A DNA stretch of 56,921 nt, from the NCBI GenBank assembly GCA_964058805.1, contig CAXKVV010000661.1, positions 1 through 56,921 of the forward strand. The letters run 5' to 3'. The position numbers were made by a program, and so were the translations under genes. The notes beneath the pieces are model-generated. The model made no database searches and was not told the DNA's origin. It saw nothing but the letters and a program-made list of their open reading frames with translations. Shown in pieces: positions 11,487 to 24,700 of the stretch. Source of the stretch: Schoenoplectus triqueter. Lineage: Eukaryota > Streptophyta > Magnoliopsida > Poales > Cyperaceae. The stretch's first letter is position 1, and the number at the start of each line of letters is the position of its first letter.

Positions 11487-12210
11487 ACACTTGACATGCG
11501 TAAAATCTTAATCATAACATTGGATACAGCGATTGGATAGCCATAAACTTCTACATATATGGCTTCTTGTGTGTTCTAAGGTTTCTCTCTTTTTGTTGAC
11601 TTTCTGAATCAAAATATGTAAAATGATAATTTTTCTTTTGCAAATTAAAATTAAAAAGCATATGGATTAAGAGGAAGTCGTCTGGATAAAGAATAACTAA
11701 AAGCTTGTCTCATGGAGCAATCAAGCCATTTGGCGTGCCTGCATAAATTTGCTTAATACCGGGTTATTGCCTCAAGGAGCAATCTAGTTCCCTGCAAAAT
11801 TAACGAGAAAGTATAATTAAATTATTATTCATCCTTTGCAAAAAAAAAAATTGATAATTTCAGTTTGCAGTACAGTCATGTAAGGCAAGCCCCATAGTGG
11901 ACACCTAAACCTAACTACAAACCTCAACTGCTCATTTGTTTGCAAGAAGAACATCCTTCATAATCATAACACAGAAGTATGTACAAAAAATACATCTACT
12001 TCTGACTATGATACGTTCATTGGTATTCTCAGGGTTCTGGAAAAATTGCATGAGTAAGAAAGATATTTCTATGCATTTTCAGCACGACTATGGAACATTC
12101 ACATGGTATTTGCAGATTCAGCAAGAAGAAAAGATGATATTTGCCCACAAATAACATTCATAAATCCAAAATGTTCGTGTTGTTAGTAACTACAAGGTGT
12201 ATCTTCTTAA
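11487..12210. other. intergenic DNA
   Basis: No gene was recognised. Two loosely similar patches with GGAGCAATC (about 11715 and 11777) suggest another decayed duplication. Confidence 0.35.
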
Positions 12211-12517
12211 AGAATGAGCTTTTAATGTTTTACACAATCTATTATCTTAGAAGACCTTAGAAGAAGCTTGTCTTTAATATTTTTTGCAATCTATTACCTT
12301 ACGCTCCGTCTGACAAATGGGACGGCTTTTCACGATTACTTTTTTTGGGAAAGAATCTAACTAAACCTAACCTAGTGGAAGTGTCCTAAAAGATAAATTG
12401 AGGAGAAATCAAGTACATTTGATACAACCTTTCTGACAAATGAGGTGGTATATGACAATTAATTTTTCTTTTCAAGAAAGAAACTAAACCGAGCCTACTG
12501 GAAGTGCCCCGAAGCAA
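12211..12517. repeat. two nested diverged duplications
   Basis: A repeat of about 40 bp (12211-12249 and 12259-12301) ends in CAATCTATTA(T/C)CTTA. It is followed by a repeat with a period of about 123 bp (12309-12392 and 12432-12517) starting TCTGACAAATG and ending CTA.TGGAAGTG. No coding role is visible. Confidence 0.55.
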
Positions 12518-13634
12518 ATGATCAAACACCACAATGTTAGACAATATTAACTAATTAATCCTTGTTGGGTTTATTAGACCTGACCAGCACTCTAAATTTG
12601 ATTTAGAAAAAAAAATTTTACTTAGTTCTTACATATGAAAATAACTTTTAGGGGGGAATCTAGCAGGAAACTGAATGACCTGAATTTGTCTTTATGAACT
12701 AATCAACTCAAATGGCACGCATTATCCATTAGACTGTTACTGCCCTAAAAATTGATCAGGCTGTTGGCATGCACAATCAACTCTGAAGCATATTAAAAAG
12801 GAAAATTTTGAGCAAAATTAAAAAAGGGTATGAGTTTGAAAACTCCTTATCTATTAAGGCACACATGCGCTAGGCAAATATTTTTATAGCTGAGCAGAAG
12901 CACCAAGCCACAATATACCCAAGACAACAGGCAACAAAGTAAAAAAAATAAAGCATACAACAACAAAAAAATAACAACAAAGCCTTTAATTAAAAAAGAA
13001 ATAAAATAAATAGGTAAATATATAAATTTAAACCTCACTTAAAAAATAAAAAGCATGTGTAGAATAAGTATGCCTATTTTTTGTAAGAATTTCTATGATG
13101 TCACCTCTCCGATTTGCAAACAATTATATTAGCAGCGAAAAAATATGTAAAACCAGAATTTAATTTAGTTTTGAATTGATATCGATAATTTATCAACTTG
13201 CTCATATTTAATGTCTTCTCTTGAATATATTGTTTCATATACGACTTGCAACATAATTTAAAACCCTATTTAACAGAAATACTCAAAAAGCTGTAGAGTG
13301 TAAATAAATCTTTAGTAATAGTTTATGTATTCTACATACTAAGTGCACATTATTTTCTTATAGAATAAATTGCTTCATTTTACAGAAGCTACACTCATAA
13401 TCCTATTCCAATATCTAGCTCCCGAGACAAGTTAAAAGAAAGAATTTATCATATTACAACTTGTTTTGTTCCACACAAAAGGTAAATTACAAAATGTATA
13501 ACAAACCTCACACAGAGAGATGTCATATCATTTTAGTGCTTTTGAGAAAGAGTGTGCTCTACACACTAAATTGTCAGGTGATGAGAGAGTTTTCTTAATA
13601 TTAGATCTCAAAAATGGTGAAAGATCTATGGGAC
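12518..13634. other. AT-rich flank of the satellite array
   Basis: No gene was seen, and the ORFs here are low-complexity. This is the left flank of the satellite. Homology to the B monomer begins at about 13635, with no transposon end or duplication at the junction. Confidence 0.45.
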
Positions 13635-14133
13635 TATTCAGTTTTGTGCGTAATTCATGTCCTAAGGGCTCGAGCACGTAAAGCCTATTATATAAACACA
13701 TAAAATACATCATTTAAAGTAAATTTATATATTTTGGTGATTTTATGAGTTGAAATGAGATTACAAATTATAGAAAACTCAAATAAAGTAAAAATATTAT
13801 TTTTTATATATTTGTGTTAATTTTTTAGCATTATTTATTTCATAGAGGTTCGAGAAAGCAATAATAATAATATAAATGAAAATGATACATCGTTTAAAGA
13901 AAAATTGTGTATACTGGTGATTTAATTTGCCAAAATGAAGCTATAAATGACAAAAATCATGAATAAACTAACAGAAAAGTACGATTTTAATGCATTTGTA
14001 TTCATGTTTGTGCATAATTCATGTCCTAACGGTTCGAACGCGCAATGATTATAATATAAACCCATAGAAGAAATCATTGAAAATATTTTTGTGTATTTTG
14101 GTGATTTTATGAGTTAAAATGAGGATACAAATT
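13635..14133. repeat. degenerate edge monomers of the satellite (partial B, A0, B0)
   Basis: A partial B-type monomer (13635-13769), a diverged A-type (13770-13948, 179 bp) and a B-type (13949-14133, 185 bp) precede the regular array. Their spacing and landmark order (GAAAA, TTTGTGTTAAT, TTCGAG, TCATTTAAA and so on) match the array, but A0 in particular is strongly diverged. B0 carries ATGAATAAACTAACAGAAAA followed by GTACGATTTTAATGCATTTG. This is the closest match to the B part of the chimeric monomer found in every higher-order unit, so B0 looks like a relic of its parent. Confidence 0.8.
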
Positions 14134-15588
14134 ATAGAAAACTCGAATAAACTGAAGGCTGTTTTTATACATTTGTGTTAATCTTTCAACGTTATTTGTG
14201 TCTTAAAGGTTCGAGAATGCAATGATTGTAATAAAAATAAATATGAGACATCATTTAAAACAAATTTGTGCTTTTTGGTGTTTAAATTTGATGAATTGAA
14301 GCGACAAATGATAGAAAATATGAATAAACTTAACGTGAGAAGCACAGGTTTTAGTGCGTTTGTATTCATGTTTGTGTGTAATTCGTGTCCTAACGGCTTA
14401 AAAACGGTTAGATTATCATATAAACCCATAGAATATATCATTTAGAACTACTTTGTATATTTTGGTGATTTTATAAGTTGAAATGGTGCTACAAATGATA
14501 GAAAACTCGAATAAACAGAAATACTATATTTATACGTTTGTGTTAATCTTTCATCGTAATTGGTGTCATAAAGGTTCTAGAACGTAATGATTATAATATA
14601 ACCTACTAGGAGACATCATTTAAAATAATATATTGCATTTTTATGATTTAATGTGACGAAATGAGCCCATTAATTGATAGAAAACTTGAATAAACTAATA
14701 GAAGAAGTACAGTTTTTGAGTAAATTTGTATTCATATTTGTGCGTAATTCGTGTCCTAACAGCTCGAGTAGGTAATGATTATAAAATAAACCAATAAAAG
14801 ACATCATTCAAAACATCTTTGTATATTTTGGTGATGTAATCGGTTGAAATGTATCCCAAACGATAGAAAACTCAAATAAACTGAAATCTTATTTTTATAC
14901 ATTTGTTGTAATCATTCAACGTTATTTGTGTCATAAAAGTTCGAGAATGCAACGATTATCATATAAACGAATATGAGACATCATTTAAAATAACATTGTG
15001 CATTTTGATGATTTAATGTGATGAGATGAAGCCATAAATGGTTGAAAACTTGAATAAACTAATATAATAAGTACAGTTTTCAGTGCGTTTTTTTCATGTT
15101 TGTGCATAATTCATGTCCTAACGGCTCGAGCACGCAAAGATTATAACATAAACCCATAGAAGATATCATTGAAAATATTTTTGTGTATTTTGGTGATTAT
15201 ATGAGTTGAAATGAGGATACAAATTATAGAAAACTCGAATAAACTGAAAGCTGTTTTTATACATTTGTGTTAATCTTTCAGCGTTATTTGTGTCTTAAAG
15301 GTTCGAGAATGCAATGATTGCAATAAAAACAAATATGAGACGTCATTTTGAACAAATTTGTGTTTTTTGGTGTTTAAATTCGATGAATTGAAGCCACAAA
15401 TGATGGAAAATATGAATAAACTAGCGTAAGAAGCAGAGGTTTTAGAGCGTCTGTACTCATGTTTGCGTGTAATTCGTGTCCTAACGGCTTAAAGACGGTC
15501 AGATTATCATATAAACCCATAGAATATATCATTTAAAACAACTTTGTATATTTTGGTGATTTTATCAGTTGATATGGTGCAGCGAACG

Positions 15589-15793
15589 ATAGAAAACTCG
15601 AATAAACTGAAATACTATATGAATAACCTAACAGAAAAGTACGATTTGAAGGCATTTGTATTCATGTTTGTGCGTAATTCGTGTCCTAACGGCTCGAACG
15701 CGCGGTGATTATAACATAAACCCATAGAAGATATCATTGAAAATATTTTTGTGTATTTTGGTGATTTTATGAGTTGAAATGAGGATACAAATT
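15589..15793. repeat. chimeric A/B submonomer (unit 1 copy; recurs every 1,660 bp)
   Basis: The first 30 or so bases (…GAAATACTATAT) match the start of A-type submonomer A2 (14498). The sequence then switches at TAT|GAATAA into a B-type body (AACAGAAAAGTACGATTT…). At 205 bp it is about 19 bp longer than a B monomer, as expected for an out-of-register A-to-B crossover. It closes each higher-order unit and is present in every complete copy. Confidence 0.85.
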
Positions 15794-18700
15794 ATAGAAA
15801 ACTCGAATAAACTGAAGGCTGTTTTTATACATTTGTGTTAATCTTTCAACGTTATTTGTGTCTTAAAGGTTCGAGAATGCAATGACTGTAATAAAAACAA
15901 ATATGAGACATCATTTAAAACAAATTTGTGCTTTTTGGTGTTTAAATTTGATGAATTGAAGCGACAAATGATAGAAAATATGAATAAACTTAACGTGAGA
16001 AGCACAGGTTTTAGTGCGTTTGTATTCATGTTTGTGTGTAATTCGTGTCCTAACGGCTTAAAAACGGTTAGATTATCATATAAACCCATAGAATATATCA
16101 TTTAGAACTACTTTGTATATTTTGGTGATTTTATAAGTTGAAATGGTGCTACAAATGATAGAAAACTCGAATAAACAGAAATACTATATTTATACGTTTG
16201 TGTTAATCTTTCATCGTAATTGGTGTCATAAAGGTTCTAGAACGTAATGATTATAATATAACCTACTAGGAGACATCATTTAAAATAATATATTGCATTT
16301 TTATGATTTAATGTGACGAAATGAGCCCATTAATTGATAGAAAACTTGAATAAACTAATAGAAGAAGTACAGTTTTTGAGTAAATTTGTATTCATATTTG
16401 TGCGTAATTCGTGTCCTAACGGCTCGAGTAGGTAATGATTACAAAATAAACCAATAAAAGACATCATTCAAAACATCTTTGTATATTTTGGTGATGTAAT
16501 CGGTTGAAATGTATCCCAAACGATAGAAAACTCAAATAAACTGAAATCTTATTTTTATACATTTGTTGTAATCATTCAACGTTATTTGTGTCATAAAAGT
16601 TCGAGAATGCAACGATTATCATATAAACGAATATGAGACATCATTTAAAATAACATTGTGCATTTTGATGATTTAATGTGATGAGATGAAGCCATAAATG
16701 GTTGAAAACTTGAATAAACTAATATAATAAGTACAGTTTTCAGTGCGTTTTTTTCATGTTTGTGCATAATTCATGTCCTAACGGCTCGAGCACGCAAAGA
16801 TTATAACATAAACCCATAGAAGATATCATTGAAAATATTTTTGTGTATTTTGGTGATTATATGAGTTGAAATGAGGATACAAATTATAGAAAACTCGAAT
16901 AAACTGAAAGCTGTTTTTATACATTTGTGTTAATCTTTCAGCGTTATTTGTGTCTTAAAGGTTCGAGAATGCAATGATTGCAATAAAAACAAATATGAGA
17001 CGTCATTTTGAACAAATTTGTGTTTTTTGGTGTTTAAATTCGATGAATTGAAGCCACAAATGATGGAAAATATGAATAAACTAGCGTAAGAAGCAGAGGT
17101 TTTAGAGCGTCTGTACTCATGTTTGCGTGTAATTCGTGTCCTAACGGCTTAAAGACGGTCAGATTATCATATAAACCCATAGAATATATCATTTAAAACA
17201 ACTTTGTATATTTTGGTGATTTTATCAGTTGATATGGTGCAGCGAACGATAGAAAACTCGAATAAACTGAAATACTATATGAATAACCTAACAGAAAAGT
17301 ACGATTTGAAGGCATTTGTATTCATGTTTGTGCGTAATTCGTGTCCTAACGGCTCGAACGCGCGGTGATTATAACATAAACCCATAGAAGATATCATTGA
17401 AAATATTTTTGTGTATTTTGGTGATTTTATGAGTTGAAATGAGGATACAAATTATAGAAAACTCGAATAAACTGAAGGCTGTTTTTATACATTTGTGTTA
17501 ATCTTTCAACGTTATTTGTGTCTTAAAGGTTCGAGAATGCAATGATTGTAATAAAAACAAATATGAGACATCATTTAAAACAAATTTGTGCTTTTTGGTG
17601 TTTAAATTTGATGAATTGAAGCGACAAATGATAGAAAATATGAATAAACTTAACGTGAGAAGCACAGGTTTTAGTGCGTTTGTATTCATGTTTGTGTGTA
17701 ATTCGTGTCCTAACGGCTTAAAAACGGTTAGATTATCATATAAACCCATAGAATATATCATTTAGAACTACTTTGTATATTTTGGTGATTTTATAAGTTG
17801 AAATGGTGCTACAAATGATAGAAAACTCGAATAAACAGAAATACTATATTTATACGTTTGTGTTAATCTTTCATCGTAATTGGTGTCATAAAGGTTCTAG
17901 AACGTAATGATTATAATATAACCTACTAGGAGACATCATTTAAAATAATATATTGCATTTTGATGATTTAATGTGACGAAATGAGCCCATTAATTGATAG
18001 AAAACTTGAATAAACTAATAGAAGAAGTACAGTTTTTGAGTAAATTTGTATTCATATTTGTGCGTAATTCGTGTCCTAACGGCTCGAGTAGGTAATGATT
18101 ACAAAATAAACCAATAAAAGACATCATTCAAAACATCTTTGTATATTTTGGTGATGTAATCGGTTGAAATGTATCCCAAACGATAGAAAACTCAAATAAA
18201 CTGAAATCTTATTTTTATACATTTGTTGTAATCATTCAACGTTATTTGTGTCATAAAAGTTCGAGAATGCAACGATTATCATATAAACGAATATGAGACA
18301 TCATTTAAAATAACATTGTGCATTTTGATGATTTAATGTGATGAGATGAAGCCATAAATGGTTGAAAACTTGAATAAACTAATATAATAAGTACAGTTTT
18401 CAGTGCGTTTTTTTCATGTTTGTGCATAATTCATGTCCTAACGGCTCGAGCACGCAAAGATTATAACATAAACCCATAGAAGATATCATTGAAAATATTT
18501 TTGTGTATTTTGGTGATTATATGAGTTGAAGTGAGGATACAAATTATAGAAAACTCGAATAAACTGAAAGCTGTTTTTATACATTTGTGTTAATCTTTCA
18601 GCGTTATTTGTGTCTTAAAGGTTCGAGAATGCAATGATTGCAATAAAAACAAATATGAGACGTCATTTTGAACAAATTTGTGTTTTTTGGTGTTTAAATT

Positions 18701-21700
18701 CGATGAATTGAAGCCACAAATGATGGAAAATATGAATAAACTAGCGTAAGAAGCAGAGGTTTTAGAGCGTCTGTACTCATGTTTGCGTGTAATTCGTGTC
18801 CTAACGGCTTAAAGACGGTCAGATTATCATATAAACCCATAGAATATATCATTTAAAACAACTTTGTATATTTTGGTGATTTTATCAGTTGATATGGTGC
18901 AGCGAACGATAGAAAACTCGAATAAACTGAAATACTATATGAATAACCTAACAGAAAAGTACGATTTGAAGGCATTTGTATTCATGTTTGTGCGTAATTC
19001 ATGTCCTAACGGCTCGAACGCGCGGTGATTATAACATAAACCCATAGAAGATATCATTGAAAATATTTTTGTGTATTTTGGTGATTTTATGAGTTGAAAT
19101 GAGGATACAAATTATAGAAAACTCGAATAAACTGAAGGCTGTTTTTATACATTTGTGTTAATCTTTCAACGTTATTTGTGTCTTAAAGGTTCGAGAATGC
19201 AATGATTGTAATAAAAACAAATATGAGACATCATTTAAAACAAATTTGTGCTTTTTGGTGTTTAAATTTGATGAATTGAAGCGACAAATGATAGAAAATA
19301 TGAATAAACTTAACGTGAGAAGCACAGGTTTTAGTGCGTTTGTATTCATGTTTGTGTGTAATTCGTGTCCTAACGGCTTAAAAACGGTTAGATTATCATA
19401 TAAACCCATAGAATATATCATTTAGAACTACTTTGTATATTTTGGTGATTTTATAAGTTGAAATGGTGCTACAAATGATAGAAAACTCGAATAAACAGAA
19501 ATACTATATTTATACGTTTGTGTTAATCTTTCATCGTAATTGGTGTCATAAAGGTTCTAGAACGTAATGATTATAATATAACCTACTAGGAGACATCATT
19601 TAAAATAATATATTGCATTTTTATGATTTAATGTGACGAAATGAGCCCATTAATTGATAGAAAACTTGAATAAACTAATAGAAGAAGTACAGTTTTTGAG
19701 TAAATTTGTATTCATATTTGTGCGTAATTCGTGTCCTAACGGCTCGAGTAGGTAATGATTACAAAATAAACCAATAAAAGACATCATTCAAAACATCTTT
19801 GTATATTTTGGTGATGTAATCGGTTGAAATGTATCCCAAACGATAGAAAACTCAAATAAACTGAAATCTTATTTTTATACATTTGTTGTAATCATTCAAC
19901 GTTATTTGTGTCATAAAAGTTCGAGAATGCAACGATTATCATATAAACGAATATGAGACATCATTTAAAATAACATTGTGCATTTTGATGATTTAATGTG
20001 ATGAGATGAAGCCATAAATGGTTGAAAACTTGAATAAACTAATATAATAAGTACAGTTTTCAGTGCGTTTTTTTCATGTTTGTGCATAATTCATGTCCTA
20101 ACGGCTCGAGCACGCAAAGATTATAACATAAACCCATAGAAGATATCATTGAAAATATTTTTGTGTATTTTGGTGATTATATGAGTTGAAGTGAGGATAC
20201 AAATTATAGAAAACTCGAATAAACTGAAAGCTGTTTTTATACATTTGTGTTAATCTTTCAGCGTTATTTGTGTCTTAAAGGTTCGAGAATGCAATGATTG
20301 CAATAAAAACAAATATGAGACGTCATTTTGAACAAATTTGTGTTTTTTGGTGTTTAAATTCGATGAATTGAAGCCACAAATGATGGAAAATATGAATAAA
20401 CTAGCGTAAGAAGCAGAGGTTTTAGAGCGTCTGTACTCATGTTTGCGTGTAATTCGTGTCCTAACGGCTTAAAGACGGTCAGATTATCATATAAACCCAT
20501 AGAATATATCATTTAAAACAACTTTGTATATTTTGGTGATTTTATCAGTTGATATGGTGCAGCGAACGATAGAAAACTCGAATAAACTGAAATACTATAT
20601 GAATAACCTAACAGAAAAGTACGATTTGAAGGCATTTGTATTCATGTTTGTGCGTAATTCGTGTCCTAACGGCTCGAACGCGCGGTGATTATAACATAAA
20701 CCCATAGAAGATATCATTGAAAATATTTTTGTGTATTTTGGTGATTTTATGAGTTGAAATGAGGATACAAATTATAGAAAACTCGAATAAACTGAAGGCT
20801 GTTTTTATACATTTGTGTTAATCTTTCAACGTTATTTGTGTCTTAAAGGTTCGAGAATGCAATGATTGTAATAAAAACAAATATGAGACATCATTTAAAT
20901 CAAATTTGTGCTTTTTGGTGTTTAAATTTGATGAATTGAAGCGACAAATGATAGAAAATATGAATAAACTTAACGTGAGAAGCACAGGTTTTAGTGCGTT
21001 TGTATTCATGTTTGTGTGTAATTCGTGTCCTAACGGCTTAAAAACGGTTAGATTATCATATAAACCCATAGAATATATCATTTAGAACTACTTTGTATAT
21101 TTTGGTGATTTTATAAGTTGAAATGGTGCTACAAATGATAGAAAACTCGAATAAACAGAAATACTATATTTATACGTTTGTGTTAATCTTTCATCGTAAT
21201 TGGTGTCATAAAGGTTCTAGAACGTAATGATTATAATATAACCTACTAGGAGACATCATTTAAAATAATATATTGCATTTTTATGATTTAATGTGACGAA
21301 ATGAGCCCATTAATTGATAGAAAACTTGAATAAACTAATAGAAGAAGTACAGTTTTTGAGTAAATTTGTATTCATATTTGTGCGTAATTCGTGTCCTAAC
21401 GGCTCGAGTAGGTAATGATTACAAAATAAACCAATAAAAGACATCATTCAAAACATCTTTGTATATTTTGGTGATGTAATCGGTTGAAATGTATCCCAAA
21501 CGATAGAAAACTCAAATAAACTGAAATCTTATTTTTATACATTTGTTGTAATCATTCAACGTTATTTGTGTCATAAAAGTTCGAGAATGCAACGATTATC
21601 ATATAAACGAATATGAGACATCATTTAAAATAACATTGTGCATTTTGATGATTTAATGTGATGAGATGAAGCCATAAATGGTTGAAAACTTGAATAAACT

Positions 21701-24700
21701 AATATATTAAGTACAGTTTTCAGTGCGTTTTTTTCATGTTTGTGCATAATTCATGTCCTAACGGCTCGAGCACGCAAAGATTATAACATAAACCCATAGA
21801 AGATATCATTGAAAATATTTTTGTGTATTTTGGTGATTATATGAGTTGAAGTGAGGATACAAATTATAGAAAACTCGAATAAACTGAAAGCTGTTTTTAT
21901 ACATTTGTGTTAATCTTTCAGCGTTATTTGTGTCTTAAAGGTTCGAGAATGCAATGATTGCAATAAAAACAAATATGAGACGTCATTTTGAACAAATTTG
22001 TGTTTTTTGGTGTTTAAATTCGATGAATTGAAGCCACAAATGATGGAAAATATGAATAAACTAGCGTAAGAAGCAGAGGTTTTAGAGCGTCTGTACTCAT
22101 GTTTGCGTGTAATTCGTGTCCTAACGGCTTAAAGACGGTCAGATTATCATATAAACCCATAGAATATATCATTTAGAACAACTTTGTATATTTTGGTGAT
22201 TTTATCAGTTGATATGGTGCAGCGAACGATAGAAAACTCGAATAAACTGAAATACTATATGAATAACCTAACAGAAAAGTACGATTTGAAGGCATTTGTA
22301 TTCATGTTTGTGCGTAATTCGTGTCCTAACGGCTCGAACGCGCGGTGATTATAACATAAACCCATAGAAGATATCATTGAAAATATTTTTGTGTATTTTG
22401 GTGATTTTATGAGTTGAAATGAGGATACAAATTATAGAAAACTCGAATAAACTGAAGGCTGTTTTTATACATTTGTGTTAATCTTTCAACGTTATTTGTG
22501 TCTTAAAGGTTCGAGAATGCAATGATTGTAATAAAAACAAATATGAGACATCATTTAAAACAAATTTGTGCTTTTTGGTGTTTAAATTTGATGAATTGAA
22601 GCGACAAATGATAGAAAATATGAATAAACTTAACGTGAGAAGCACAGGTTTTAGTGCGTTTGTATTCATGTTTGTGTGTAATTCGTGTCCTAACGGCTTA
22701 AAAACGGTTAGATTATCATATAAACCCATAGAATATATCATTTAGAACTACTTTGTATATTTTGGTGATTTTATAAGTTGAAATGGTGCTACAAATGATA
22801 GAAAACTCGAATAAACAGAAATACTATATTTATACGTTTGTGTTAATCTTTCATCGTAATTGGTGTCATAAAGGTTCTAGAACGTAATGATTATAATATA
22901 ACCTACTAGGAGACATCATTTAAAATAATATATTGCATTTTTATGATTTAATGTGACGAAATGAGCCCATTAATTGATAGAAAACTTGAATAAACTAATA
23001 GAAGAAGTACAGTTTTTGAGTAAATTTGTATTCATATTTGTGCGTAATTCGTGTCCTAACGGCTCGAGTAGGTAATGATTACAAAATAAACCAATAAAAG
23101 ACATCATTCAAAACATCTTTGTATATTTTGGTGATGTAATCGGTTGAAATGTATCCCAAACGATAGAAAACTCAAATAAACTGAAATCTTATTTTTATAC
23201 ATTTGTTGTAATCATTCAACGTTATTTGTGTCATAAAAGTTCGAGAATGCAACGATTATCATATAAACGAATATGAGACATCATTTAAAATAACATTGTG
23301 CATTTTGATGATTTAATGTGATGAGATGAAGCCATAAATGGTTGAAAACTTGAATAAACTAATATAATAAGTACAGTTTTCAGTGCGTTTTTTTCATGTT
23401 TGTGCATAATTCATGTCCTAACGGCTCGAGCACGCAAAGATTATAACATAAACCCATAGAAGATATCATTGAAAATATTTTTGTGTATTTTGGTGATTAT
23501 ATGAGTTGAAGTGAGGATACAAATTATAGAAAACTCGAATAAACTGAAAGCTGTTTTTATACATTTGTGTTAATCTTTCAGCGTTATTTGTGTCTTAAAG
23601 GTTCGAGAATGCAATGATTGCAATAAAAACAAATATGAGACGTCATTTTGAACAAATTTGTGTTTTTTGGTGTTTAAATTCGATGAATTGAAGCCACAAA
23701 TGATGGAAAATATGAATAAACTAGCGTAAGAAGCAGAGGTTTTAGAGCGTCTGTACTCATGTTTGCGTGTAATTCGTGTCCTAACGGCTTAAAGACGGTC
23801 AGATTATCATATAAACCCATAGAATATATCATTTAGAACAACTTTGTATATTTTGGTGATTTTATCAGTTGATATGGTGCAGCGAACGATAGAAAACTCG
23901 AATAAACTGAAATACTATATGAATAACCTAACAGAAAAGTACGATTTGAAGGCATTTGTATTCATGTTTGTGCGTAATTCGTGTCCTAACGGCTCGAACG
24001 CGCGGTGATTATAACATAAACCCATAGAAGATATCATTGAAAATATTTTTGTGTATTTTGGTGATTTTATGAGTTGAAATGAGGATACAAATTATAGAAA
24101 ACTCGAATAAACTGAAGGCTGTTTTTATACATTTGTGTTAATCTTTCAACGTTATTTGTGTCTTAAAGGTTCGAGAATGCAATGATTGTAATAAAAACAA
24201 ATATGAGACATCATTTAAAACAAATTTGTGCTTTTTGGTGTTTAAATTTGATGAATTGAAGCGACAAATGATAGAAAATATGAATAAACTTAACGTGAGA
24301 AGCACAGGTTTTAGTGCGTTTGTATTCATGTTTGTGTGTAATTCGTGTCCTAACGGCTTAAAAACGGTTAGATTATCATATAAACCCATAGAATATATCA
24401 TTTAGAACTACTTTGTATATTTTGGTGATTTTATAAGTTGAAATGGTGCTACAAATGATAGAAAACTCGAATAAACAGAAATACTATATTTATACGTTTG
24501 TGTTAATCTTTCATCGTAATTGGTGTCATAAAGGTTCTAGAACGTAATGATTATAATATAACCTACTAGGAGACATCATTTAAAATAATATATTGCATTT
24601 TTATGATTTAATGTGACGAAATGAGCCCATTAATTGATAGAAAACTTGAATAAACTAATAGAAGAAGTACAGTTTTTGAGTAAATTTGTATTCATATTTG

